Shown here piece after piece: positions 10,513-19,400 of a stretch of DNA of 55,083 nucleotides. The DNA comes from Bacillota bacterium. Its GTDB lineage: Bacteria; Bacillota; Limnochordia; DTU080. The notes below the pieces were generated by a model. It had not been told where the DNA came from, searched no databases, and was given only the letters and a program-made list of their open reading frames with translations. Each line of letters starts with the position of its first letter. Position 1 is the stretch's first letter. The translations under genes and the position numbers were made by a program. The DNA lies in NCBI GenBank assembly GCA_012840225.1, contig DULU01000063.1, positions 1 to 55,083 on the forward strand, in the 5' to 3' direction.

Positions 10513-11544
10513 ATGTGGAAGGCATTTCGCCGCTTTTTTTCGTTAAAGACAAAGGCAAAGGCAAAGGCCGCTGTCGCACTGTTTCGGAAGTGGCGGCAGC
10601 ATTTTCATCTGGCGGGGAATCGCCACAACCGCAAGTTGGTTGGGTTTTACCGGCATTATTGTGCCTTTTTTCTCCATCAGGCCGGCAGGGTGACCGCACT
10701 GGCCGGGCGGCATCGCCGGGGCCTGGTCTTTTGGCCGCTAATGGCGGTAGCGGCATTTTTGTTATATGCCAACTACCTGCCGGCCGCCTGGTGGCACCCG
10801 GCCGGCGAGGTCTGGTATGCAGGAATCAATAAAGAGAAAGAGGCGGGGAACTCTCACAGGGATGTGCCGCCGGTCTATCCATTGAATCCATTGATGAATG
10901 ATTACCTCTTCTCTTCGTCTCCGCTTGAAACCAATGTGAATGAGCCGGATCTGCCTGAGCCGCCTGAGCTGCCGGGGAAGGCGGAGCCGGTGGTAACCGT
11001 GGTCGCTGAAGGGGCCGCAGCCGCAGCTACCGCTTCCTTCTCTCCGACCTCGCTGGTAGCCCCGGTGAGCGGGCGCATAATGAGGGAGAGAGGCTGGTAC
11101 CGTCATGAAGATTATGGCGACTGGCGTCTGCAACCCGGCGTCGAACTCGAGACCGTTCCCGGTGAGCCGGTGAGGGCGGCCTATGATGGCGTGGTGCAGG
11201 CAGTAAAGAAAAGTACCGCTGGCGACACCTGGATCGTGGTGATCAAGCATGACGACACGTGGTCCAGCGAATATGCCGGTTTGGGCAAGGTGAGTGTCCA
11301 GCCGCAGATGAAGGTGAGAGCCGGTGATGTGATCGGGACGGCCGGAGAATCCGGGGCGGCTGGGGCGGATGGAGTGGCTGCCGTAGTTGGGACGGCTGGG
11401 CTGGCTGGAACGACCGGGGCAGGGAGCAGCATGCCGGCAGGCAGCGGGCTACAATTCATCCTGCGCCGAGGTGATGAGACTGTCGATCCCGCCGCCTTTC
11501 TCTCCGGGGCGGGCAGAATCAGCCCTCAATTAGTCCCCAAATAA
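10513..11544 (+). CDS. SpoIIQ-like protein with degenerate LytM (M23) domain
   Basis: A 343-residue protein with a basic cytoplasmic head of about 70 residues, one membrane helix (about 71-90), a Pro/Glu-rich linker and a C-terminal LytM fold (about 180-330). The fold is recognisable from APVSGRI, PGEPVRAAYDGVV, VIKHDD and AGDVIGTAGESG. All zinc-ligand positions are lost: the HxGxD motif reads QPGVE (207-211), the YxHL motif YAGL (254-257) and the final HxH is GLQ (312-314). An Ala/Gly-rich insert (about 281-310) interrupts the fold. SpoIIQ-type proteins link forespore and mother-cell membranes during engulfment, and several have lost peptidase activity. Location between atpC and spoIIID matches the spoIIQ locus of other Firmicutes. 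The start is ATG 10513, seven bases after GGAGG; ATG 10507 is too close to it. Confidence 0.78.
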   Translation: MWKAFRRFFSLKTKAKAKAAVALFRKWRQHFHLAGNRHNRKLVGFYRHYCAFFLHQAGRVTALAGRHRRGLVFWPLMAVAAFLLYANYLPAAWWHPAGEVWYAGINKEKEAGNSHRDVPPVYPLNPLMNDYLFSSSPLETNVNEPDLPEPPELPGKAEPVVTVVAEGAAAAATASFSPTSLVAPVSGRIMRERGWYRHEDYGDWRLQPGVELETVPGEPVRAAYDGVVQAVKKSTAGDTWIVVIKHDDTWSSEYAGLGKVSVQPQMKVRAGDVIGTAGESGAAGADGVAAVVGTAGLAGTTGAGSSMPAGSGLQFILRRGDETVDPAAFLSGAGRISPQLVPK

Positions 11545-11568
11545 GACCATCAGGACTGCGCTTGGCTA

Positions 11569-11598
11569 GAATACGGCCTGACCCTTCGCATATACATT
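11569..11598 (+). promoter_or_regulatory. Candidate sigma-E promoter for spoIIID
   Basis: GAATACG (11569-11575) resembles the sigma-E -35 consensus KMATATT in five of seven positions. TATACATT (11591-11598), 15 bases on, matches the -10 consensus CATACAHT in seven of eight. spoIIID is a sigma-E gene of the mother cell in Bacillus. A start near 11605 leaves about 25 bases before the ATG. Read by eye only. Confidence 0.4.
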
Positions 11599-11629
11599 TA
11601 GCACCACAGATATGCGAGGGGGCGCGGCG

Positions 11630-11890
11630 ATGCGGGACTATATCCGCAGGCGGGTGGTCGACATTTCCCAATACATTGTCGATACCAGAGCAACCGTACG
11701 CCAGGCGGCAGCGGTTTTCGGCGTCAGCAAAAGCACCGTTCATAAAGATGTCACCGAACGATTGCCGAGAGTCAGCAAGGATCTGGCCCGCCGGGTAAAG
11801 CGGGTGCTGGAGCGGAATAAAGCTGAGCGGCACATCCGGGGCGGTGAGGCAACGAAGAAAAAATATAACCGGCGGCGGCGGGCATCGTGA
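11630..11890 (+). CDS. spoIIID: Sporulation transcription factor SpoIIID
   Basis: An 86-residue DNA-binding protein of the mother-cell programme that activates and represses sigma-E genes in spore formers. The sequence MRDYIRRRVVDISQYI and the helix-turn-helix TVRQAAAVFGVSKSTVHKDV are diagnostic, and the basic C-terminal helix is present. The start is ATG 11630, seven to eight bases after GAGGGGG; ATG 11612 is in frame but lies upstream of that site. An adjacent mreB/mbl gene is the usual neighbour in Firmicutes. Its presence argues strongly that the organism sporulates or descends from a spore former. Confidence 0.95.
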   Translation: MRDYIRRRVVDISQYIVDTRATVRQAAAVFGVSKSTVHKDVTERLPRVSKDLARRVKRVLERNKAERHIRGGEATKKKYNRRRRAS

Positions 11891-11975
11891 TGCGCATAAA
11901 AGCAGGAAATAACGGCATACCGTCGAAAAAGCCCCTGTCATATTCATTTTCTTACCAATTAAAGGGGCACGATGC

Positions 11976-12995
11976 ATGCTGGCCAAGGATATCGGCATCG
12001 ATTTAGGCACTGCCAATGTCAAGGTGTATGTACGGGGGAAAGGCGTAGTCCTGATGGAGCCTTCCGTGGTGGCCATCGATTCCGATACGGGCCGGGCTCT
12101 GGCCGTGGGCGAAGAAGCCAGAAAGATGATCGGCCGCACGCCGGGCAACATAGTGGCGATCCGTCCGCTAAAAGAAGGCGTTATAGCCGATTATCGCATT
12201 ACGGAGATGATGCTCCGTTATTTCATCGAGAAAGTGTGCGGCCGCCGGCGGCTTTTCCGCCCGCAGGTCGTGGTCTGTGTACCTTCAGGTGTTACCAGCG
12301 TGGAAAAAAGAGCTGTTTTGGAAGCCTGCATGGAGGCTGGAGCCAGGCGGGTTTTCCTGATTTCCGAACCGATGGCCGCTGCCATAGGAGCCGGTATGGC
12401 GGTAGAGGAGCCGGCAGGGAATATGGTGGTGGATATCGGCGGGGGCACCTGTGATGTGGCCGTGATCTCTCTGGGCGGTGAAGTGATCGGCGAATCCATC
12501 AGAGTGGCGGGCGATTCGTTCGACGATGCCATCACCAGATATCTGCGGCGGGAGATCGGCTTGATTTGTGGGGAAAGGACCGCCGAAGATGTCAAGATCA
12601 GCCTGGGCAATGTCTTTGAACCGGATTGCAGCAAAAAGATGGAGATACGCGGCCGGGATGTGGTCACCGGCTTACCGCGCACGGTGGAAGTGAACCAGTG
12701 CCAACTCGCTGCCGCCATGGAGGAACCGGTGCGGACCATTGTCTATGCTGTGCGCTCCGTGCTGGAACGCACACCGCCGGAGCTGTCTGCCGATATCATA
12801 GATAAGGGGATATTTTTGACAGGCGGCGGAGCGCTGTTGCAAGGCATGGCACAGCGCATATCGACCGATACGGGTATACCGACATATATCGCCGAAGAGC
12901 CTCTCTCCTGTGTGGCTCTAGGTACCGGAAAGGTGCTTGAGAATCTGGACAACAGAGCGCATCAAAACATGTATGTATTGGCCAGTCGTTCGTAA
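11976..12995 (+). CDS. mbl: Cell-shape actin homologue MreB/Mbl
   Basis: A 339-residue actin-like ATPase that forms membrane-bound filaments guiding lateral wall synthesis. Visible motifs are DIGIDLGTANVKVY (phosphate 1), VVVCVPSGVTSVEKRA, MVVDIGGGTCDVAVISLGG (phosphate 2) and GIFLTGGGALL (adenosine). Position directly after spoIIID corresponds to mbl in Bacillus, so I use that symbol, although mreB is equally defensible by sequence. The ribosome-binding site AAGGGG (11962-11967) could pair with GCCCCT (11931-11936). The gene end overlaps the likely start of the next gene. Confidence 0.92.
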   Translation: MLAKDIGIDLGTANVKVYVRGKGVVLMEPSVVAIDSDTGRALAVGEEARKMIGRTPGNIVAIRPLKEGVIADYRITEMMLRYFIEKVCGRRRLFRPQVVVCVPSGVTSVEKRAVLEACMEAGARRVFLISEPMAAAIGAGMAVEEPAGNMVVDIGGGTCDVAVISLGGEVIGESIRVAGDSFDDAITRYLRREIGLICGERTAEDVKISLGNVFEPDCSKKMEIRGRDVVTGLPRTVEVNQCQLAAAMEEPVRTIVYAVRSVLERTPPELSADIIDKGIFLTGGGALLQGMAQRISTDTGIPTYIAEEPLSCVALGTGKVLENLDNRAHQNMYVLASRS

Positions 12996-14493
12996 TTCCA
13001 TATTTTTTGCCCTGGCTTTATTTATCCTGGTTATCAACATATGCGTATGCGGTGCGGCGCCGACAGGCGGAGAAGAGGCCGGGAGCGAGATGCTCGCCAA
13101 AGTGGTGGAGGTCTCCTGGGAGTTCCGCGAAGGGGAAGTCGTTCTCACCTTCAGCTCGCCACGTCCTTATCCCTATCTGGTGTGGAAGACCGCCAACCCG
13201 CCCCGCCTGGTGATAGACATAACCTCCAAGCCGCAGGCCACTGCGGCGGCAGCTGGGTTTGTTGGCCCCTATGAAGAGAGACGTACCCGGGATCCGCTGG
13301 TGCATGGCATCAGGGAAGGCAGCATAGCTGAAGGCGGCCTGCGGGTGGTGGTGGATCTGGTGTATGCGGTACCGGAATGGTCCGTGCGGGAATGGCGGGA
13401 ATGGCGAGAGACGGGCGATGGCCGGGTCGGCTTGCAGGTCATCATTCCCAGGCGGTTCGTGGCCGGACAGGAGGTTGGGGTCGGTCGGGCAGTCAGATTC
13501 GGCATCCAGCGGCGCGGCGAGAATTTTGGCCAGGTGACCGTGAATTACCTGGCTGTGCATCTCGCCGATCCGGAGGTGCGCCTGGAGCTGGTACTGGCCC
13601 GTGACGCTATTGCCGGGTTGGAGACGGTGTCGTCCATGGCAGTCCGTCATCAGGCTCTGGCGGCCGTCAATGCCGGTTTCTTTCATTACACCGGACAGCC
13701 TCTGGGGCTGGTCGTGAACAGCGGCCTGCCCGTCAGCATGTCGATTTACGACCGTTCAGCCTTTGTGCTCATGAAAGACGGGAGTTGCGACATATACAGG
13801 GCGGCGCTGAAACTTTACCTGATCACGGCGGACGGACGCCGCTTGGCTCTTAACGGTTTGAACCGGCAGCGCGGGGCAGGAGAAGCGGTGGCATATAACC
13901 AAGCTTACGGGACTGCCACCCCGGCGGGACGGTCGATCAGAGAGTTGGTGATCGAAGGCGACCGGGTGGTGGCTATTGGCACAGGGGGGACGCCGCTTGT
14001 GCCCGGCCGGTGGGTGATTGCCTTCGACTCCGACCGCTTGCCTGGCGGAGCGGCGAGCGTCGGGGCGCCAGGCCGGGTGGAGTGGGAGCTCTTTTTGCCC
14101 GAGGAGCAATTGACACTACCCGGAAAAGAAGTTTTATTAGCTTTAGGGGGTGGTCCCCGCCTGGTGGCCAGTGGGCGTGTGGCCGTCAACGCCGAGGAGG
14201 AACGCTTTCAGGCCGATGTGGCTAAGGGGCGGGCGCCGCGCACCGCCTTGGGGCTTACAGCGACGGGACATCTGCTGCTGGTAACAATAAACGGCAGGCA
14301 AACCGGGCTCACGGAGGGAATGACACTTGCAGAAGCGGCAGCTTTATTGATGGAGTTGGGAGCAACAGAAGCTTTAAATCTGGATGGCGGCGGTTCCACC
14401 ACCATGGTGGTGAGAGACAGGGTGGTCAATATGCCGAGTGCCGATGAACGACCGGTAGCCAGCGCCTTGCTCGTCTTTTCAACGGAATTCTGA
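12973..14493 (+). CDS. Secreted AMIN / phosphodiester glycosidase (NAGPA-like) protein
   Basis: About 506 residues. An N-terminal hydrophobic export segment (about 8-28) is followed by an AMIN-like beta domain (VVLTFSSPRPYPYLVW, PPRLVIDI), which in other proteins binds envelope glycans. The C-terminal half is a phosphodiester glycosidase domain (NAGPA family): AVNAGFFHYTGQPLGLVV, NGRQTGLTEGMTL and EALNLDGGGSTTMVV are the conserved blocks. The family cleaves sugar-phosphodiester bonds; in bacteria such proteins probably act on wall or capsule polymers, substrate unknown here. ATG 12973 overlaps mbl by 23 bases; a TTG at 12937 is an alternative. In Bacillus flagellar genes follow mbl, so this is a different context. 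Confidence 0.85.
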   Translation: MYWPVVRNSIFFALALFILVINICVCGAAPTGGEEAGSEMLAKVVEVSWEFREGEVVLTFSSPRPYPYLVWKTANPPRLVIDITSKPQATAAAAGFVGPYEERRTRDPLVHGIREGSIAEGGLRVVVDLVYAVPEWSVREWREWRETGDGRVGLQVIIPRRFVAGQEVGVGRAVRFGIQRRGENFGQVTVNYLAVHLADPEVRLELVLARDAIAGLETVSSMAVRHQALAAVNAGFFHYTGQPLGLVVNSGLPVSMSIYDRSAFVLMKDGSCDIYRAALKLYLITADGRRLALNGLNRQRGAGEAVAYNQAYGTATPAGRSIRELVIEGDRVVAIGTGGTPLVPGRWVIAFDSDRLPGGAASVGAPGRVEWELFLPEEQLTLPGKEVLLALGGGPRLVASGRVAVNAEEERFQADVAKGRAPRTALGLTATGHLLLVTINGRQTGLTEGMTLAEAAALLMELGATEALNLDGGGSTTMVVRDRVVNMPSADERPVASALLVFSTEF

Positions 14494-14537
14494 GCTGTGA
14501 TGGTGAAAACCGTCGGTATGAATGGAGTGACCTGTTC

Positions 14538-16472
14538 ATGAAACGTATCGCATGCTTACTTATTACGGTGCTCTTGCTGTGTCTCGTCTCCACAGCAGGC
14601 ACGGCGTCCACCGGCGGTAAATTGGACATCATGCCGCTATCCATGGTAAAACCCGGACAAAAAGGTACAGGTCTCACTGTGATCTCCGGTACGACGATCG
14701 AAGCCTTTGATGTGGAAGTGCTCGACTGCATGATCACCGAGAGCCCCACCCGTTCCTTGATCCTGGTGCGGGTTTCCGGTCCGCCTATTGAAAGATCGGG
14801 AGGTATTGCCGCCGGCATGAGCGGCAGCCCGGTTTATATAGACGGCCGCCTGGTCGGAGCGATAGCCTATGGCTTTGACAATGCCGACCATACCCTGGGA
14901 CTGTTGACTCCGGCGGAGGATATGCTGGCTGTGCAAAAGCTTTTGCCGTCGGTACCGTCCCTATCGGTGGAGGAAGTGGCGGCGGGCGGGCATCACTTTA
15001 CCGTGGGAGCCGCCGGAGAAGAGGCCGGCTTATCCTTCGACCATGTGGTGCTGGCACCGAATCAGCTCTCTGCCGCCATGTATAGAAACAATCTGCCGGA
15101 CGGCACGGTTGTGGCCTATCCTGTGGCCACCCCGGTGATGGTACAGGGATTTGGCGCCCGCTCCAGGCAACTGCTCGATAAAGCCATGTCCAGGTGGAAT
15201 CTGCTGTCCATTCCCGCAGGTCAGGCCTGGGCCGGCAATGGAGAGGTCGAGCTTGTGCCCGGCGCCGCCATCGGGGTGCAGCTGATAAGAGGCGACGTGA
15301 ACTACACCGCCATCGGCACCTTGACTTTCCTCACCGACGGCGGATTCAGCGCTTTCGGCCATCCTTTCCTGCATCGCGGCCAGGTGGATTTCTTTGCTAC
15401 CGGAGCATATATCCATCAGACGGTGAAAAGCAGCCAAGTGCCCTTCAAACTGGGCTCCCCACTTTCGCCCATCGGCCGCCTGCTGCAGGATCGCAGCGCC
15501 GCCATTGCCGGTGTTATCGGCGATTTGCCCGACGGCATCGATCTTTCCGTCCATGTCACCGATAAGTCCACCGGCCGCCAAAGTTCCTTCCGGGCTGAAG
15601 TGGTGAGAGACGAGATGCTTTCTCCGGCATTGTTGGCGATTGCCATGCTGGAGGCGCTGGACCGGGGCATAGACCGCATCGGCCGCGGCACAGCCGAGGT
15701 GATCACCCGCGTGCGGGCCGATGAGCTGTCTCAACAGGTATCAAGGCACAATATGTTCTATAGCTCGTCGGACATCTCCGCCGCCTTGCTGGGCGAATTC
15801 CTGCGCAACCTGCAGGCTTTGATGGTCAACGACGTCAGCGCCGTCACTTTGCAGGCGGTCTCCCTGGAAGTGCAAATTGATGAGGAGCGGCAGACAGCCC
15901 GCATTGAGAAGGTCGTACCCTCGACATATAAGGTCAGGCCGGGTGAAACTGTTGAGGTGACCGTGCACCTGAAACCATACCGGGGCGAAACCAGCCTGGT
16001 GATCATGAATCTGATGATCCCGGAGGACATCAGGCCCGGGGAAGCGGCCGTGAATGTCAGAGGAGGAGGATATGGCCTGCCCCGGCTTGCTGTTTCCGAT
16101 GTGGTGCTGGAAATAACGGACGGCGATGAAGAGGAAGAGGTTCCCGAAACAGAAAAGATCGCCACTGCCGAAAACCTCGACAATCTCGTGAATCAGCTCT
16201 TTGAGCGGGAGAAGAATTATGAGGTGGTTTTGGAGCTCTTTTCCGTCGGCGAGATGGATATGATGGTCGAGAGGGAGCAGGAAGGCGTTTTTGGTGAAGG
16301 GGGTACCTCGCCGCTGGATCCGATAAAGGTAAAGCTGTCTACCGACTGGGTGATCCAGGGCGATGCCTATTTCCAACTGGAAATATTGCCTGCCGAGCAG
16401 GATCGCGGTCCGGAGGACGGTTCCGGCGCCGGCACTAAAGAAACCATGACCGGCGGTAATGAAGTTGATTAA
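14538..16472 (+). CDS. Secreted S55 (SpoIVB-type) peptidase-domain protein
   Basis: A 644-residue exported protein (signal peptide about 1-23). Two halves of an S55 serine-peptidase domain are visible. The first holds the nucleophile motif GMSGSP (93-98, Ser95), framed by PGQKGTGLTVISG and the segment after it. The second holds TAIGTLTFLT and FSAFGHPF with His275, matching the GALGH histidine block of SpoIVB. In SpoIVB the His block comes before the Ser block; here the order is reversed. The C-terminal part (about 400-640) is beta-rich with an acidic stretch (DGDEEEEVPE). SpoIVB triggers sigma-K activation, but this long form also occurs outside sporulation; its place before tamB suggests an envelope role. 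The last 14 bases overlap tamB. Confidence 0.82.
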   Translation: MKRIACLLITVLLLCLVSTAGTASTGGKLDIMPLSMVKPGQKGTGLTVISGTTIEAFDVEVLDCMITESPTRSLILVRVSGPPIERSGGIAAGMSGSPVYIDGRLVGAIAYGFDNADHTLGLLTPAEDMLAVQKLLPSVPSLSVEEVAAGGHHFTVGAAGEEAGLSFDHVVLAPNQLSAAMYRNNLPDGTVVAYPVATPVMVQGFGARSRQLLDKAMSRWNLLSIPAGQAWAGNGEVELVPGAAIGVQLIRGDVNYTAIGTLTFLTDGGFSAFGHPFLHRGQVDFFATGAYIHQTVKSSQVPFKLGSPLSPIGRLLQDRSAAIAGVIGDLPDGIDLSVHVTDKSTGRQSSFRAEVVRDEMLSPALLAIAMLEALDRGIDRIGRGTAEVITRVRADELSQQVSRHNMFYSSSDISAALLGEFLRNLQALMVNDVSAVTLQAVSLEVQIDEERQTARIEKVVPSTYKVRPGETVEVTVHLKPYRGETSLVIMNLMIPEDIRPGEAAVNVRGGGYGLPRLAVSDVVLEITDGDEEEEVPETEKIATAENLDNLVNQLFEREKNYEVVLELFSVGEMDMMVEREQEGVFGEGGTSPLDPIKVKLSTDWVIQGDAYFQLEILPAEQDRGPEDGSGAGTKETMTGGNEVD

Positions 16473-19400
16473 TACCAGCAGATCTATCCGGCAGCGGCCA
16501 CAGCTTAAAAGGTGGGCTGTAGTGACGGCGGCTTTACTGGTGATGGTCATTCCGGCTGCCTTTGCTTGTTATACAGCCTTGCCGGTGTTGCTCAAAAACC
16601 AGCCTTGGCTGCCGGATATTGCCGGAACAGCCGAAAACATCCTGACCGGGGCTTTGGGCTTGCCGGTGCGGATCGGCCATATAGATATCACTCCCGGCGG
16701 CAATCTTCGCCTCCATGATGTGCAAGTCTTTATGATGGCTGCGGAGGGGACGGAAGGGTCCGGCCGGGGGATGGATGCTGCTCCCGGCGCTGAGGGCGAC
16801 ATCCCCGGCGCTGTGGCCACAGCCACAGCCGGTGAGGTGGTGGTCGATTTATCATTGCACCACCTGCTGGCGACGCGGAACCTTCAGGCCGCAGTGATCG
16901 GCTTTAATGTGAAAGATCTGTCTTTGACCATTGATGATGATCTGGCGGCGCTGAAAAGTTTACCTTTATCGACAGGGCTTGAGGACCAGGCAGGTTCCGG
17001 TCGCGGTTTATCTTTGCCTTTTCCCGTCACGGTGGAAGATGCCGAGTTGGTGTGGCGTGACTATAATGTGAAAGCCGCCCTGTTGCACGTAAGACCGACC
17101 GATAAGGGCCCATGGCTTTTCGATTTCACCTTTGAGGTGGACAAAGTCCCGGCCGTGGGCACCTTGAACCTGAAAGGGAAAGGGCGGCTGGCGCCTGACG
17201 GATTGTCCGGGTTGGATGTGAAGGCTGCCTGGTCGGGCGGAAGTGCCCGGGCGACTGGCGACATATTTTTCAATCGGGAAGACTGCTGGTATATTAACTT
17301 CTCCGCTCCCCAACTGCAGCTGCCTTTGACTGTCGGCCCCATCTCGCAGGATAAAGGTATAAAACTGGCGGGAGAGGTGCGGGGACCCTGGCAGAAACCG
17401 GTGATATCGCTGGAGGCCGCCCAAAGGCCTCATGAATTGTCGGCCACCGTGGAAGTGGCCTATCCGATGATAGATTTGCCTTTTATCAAGGCTCTGGTGG
17501 ATGGGGAGGTATACGAGGGATCAGGGTGGTTTGATCTCTCCACCCTGAAGCCGGCCGTCATATTGGAGACGCATAATATAAAGGCAGAGAAAGCGTTGGC
17601 TTGGGCCGGCTTGGCTTGGCCGTGGCAAGGGGAACTCTCCGGTAGGGTGGAAGTTGTCGGCACCGTGTCCGCACCTGTTTTTCATATTTCCTTTTCTTCG
17701 GCCGCAGGCACGGTTTTTGCTCAGGAATATACAGAGCTGGAAGGGCAAATCGTCTACAGCAGCGGGCAGGTGGAGATAACAGAGGCCGAAGCGCTGGTGG
17801 CAGGCGGCCGCCTGCAGGCGGGAGGAGAAGTGAGCCCGGCAGGGCGGCTGAATCTGAAGTTTACGGCCGAAGATCTTGCCTTTCGGGAGATCAATGCCGG
17901 ATTGCGCCGTTATTCTCCCGATGAGAAGAGCACTATTCATCGTCTTTCCTTGGCCATGGACAATCTGCTGCCGCTGGAGTCCTGCAGTGGGGTGGTGTTG
18001 CTCCGGGGTAGCCTGGCGGAACCGGAAGCCGTCTTGGACCTGCACGGCAGCGGCTCAATCGGCAGAAAACCGGTAGTGGTCACCTTTGGCGGCCAGGGTC
18101 GCCCGGATCTGTCCTATAGTGGCCGGCTGGATATGAAAGTGGACGAGGGCCGCCTGTGGCTGGCCGGGGAAGCCGGCGGGGAGAGCGGGGGCACGATGGC
18201 CATCAGCGGTGGCTGGCAAAATCTGCCTGCAGCTTTTCTCAGTTCCTACACCGGATATGGGCAGATGGTGGAAGGCACCCTGGACGGGGATCTGACGCTT
18301 TCTTATGATGGCGGGGACTGGGATGGAGAAGTGTCATTTCATTCCGCCCGGCTGGGGAACGGTCCTTCCTGGCTTGAGGATATTGGCGGCCGGGTGGTAC
18401 TGGAGGGCGGACTGATCAAGCTCGTCGACTGGCAGGGAAGTGCCTCCGGGCGAAAAGTGGAGCTTGTCGGCACCTTGCCGCTGGCCGCTTTGCTTTCCGC
18501 CGGCGATCTGTTCGGACTGCCCGGCACAGCGGTCTATTCCGCCCCGGCGGCGGCTGGTGAAGCCATCGATATCACAGCGGTTATTCCCAAAGGACCTATT
18601 GAGCCGTTGCTTGGCTGGTTGGCCCTGTCTCCTTCCTGGCAAGAGATCGTTTCCAGCATCAATAAAGTAAAGGGCGCCGGGCAGATGCACCTCCACCTCT
18701 CCGGCGCAGTTGGAGCCTGGCGCATGAACGGAGAGGCTGCCTGGTCCGGCGCCGAGCTGTCGATGCCGGGGATGGACTTAAAGGGTGATGTGACGCTGCA
18801 GATCAGCGGTATGGCCGCCGAGCCGCGTCTCACCGGCCGTCTCGTGCTGCGCAGTGTGGATATCAACCTGCTGGAGCTGGACTGGGCCAATCTGAGCCGG
18901 CAGTTTGGAGGTTCGGTGGCGGATACTGATCCGGCTGCCCGGCTGGGGTTAGGCTCCATGCCCACCACCCGGCCGACCATAAAGCGCCATCCGCTTCTTT
19001 TGCCGCACATCATCCCCGATCCGCCCTCATCCGGCACCGTACCGGCCGGCGGTTTAGGCAATCCGGCTCTGGCTTTGGAGATCAATCTGGAAAGGCTGCG
19101 GATCAGAGCCGGTTCTCTCCTGGATGTGACGGCCAACGGACAGCTGGCGCTGGCAGGCAATCTGAAGCAACCGGTGCTGAAAGGTGAACTAACTTCCGGT
19201 TATGGGCGTCTGAACTATCTGGGAACCAATTTCGTCATTGAGGACGCCGTGGCCGGTTTTCATCCTTATCAAGGTTTCCAGCCTGAGATCAGCCTGTCGG
19301 CTTCGACCTGGATTGGTGAGCATGTGATCGCTCTCTTGATGAGCGGGTCCTATCCTGATCTTCAGATTCGCCTGGCTTCCGAGCCGCCCCTGTCGCAACA

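Noticed and set aside
11931-11968. GCCCCT/AGGGGC pairing that would hide the mbl ribosome-binding site
   Set aside because: Only six base pairs across a 26-base loop; too weak to claim as a regulatory structure.
11938-11970. TCATATT upstream of mbl, a perfect sigma-E -35 box
   Set aside because: No -10 resembling CATACAHT lies 14-15 bases downstream, so there is no complete promoter.
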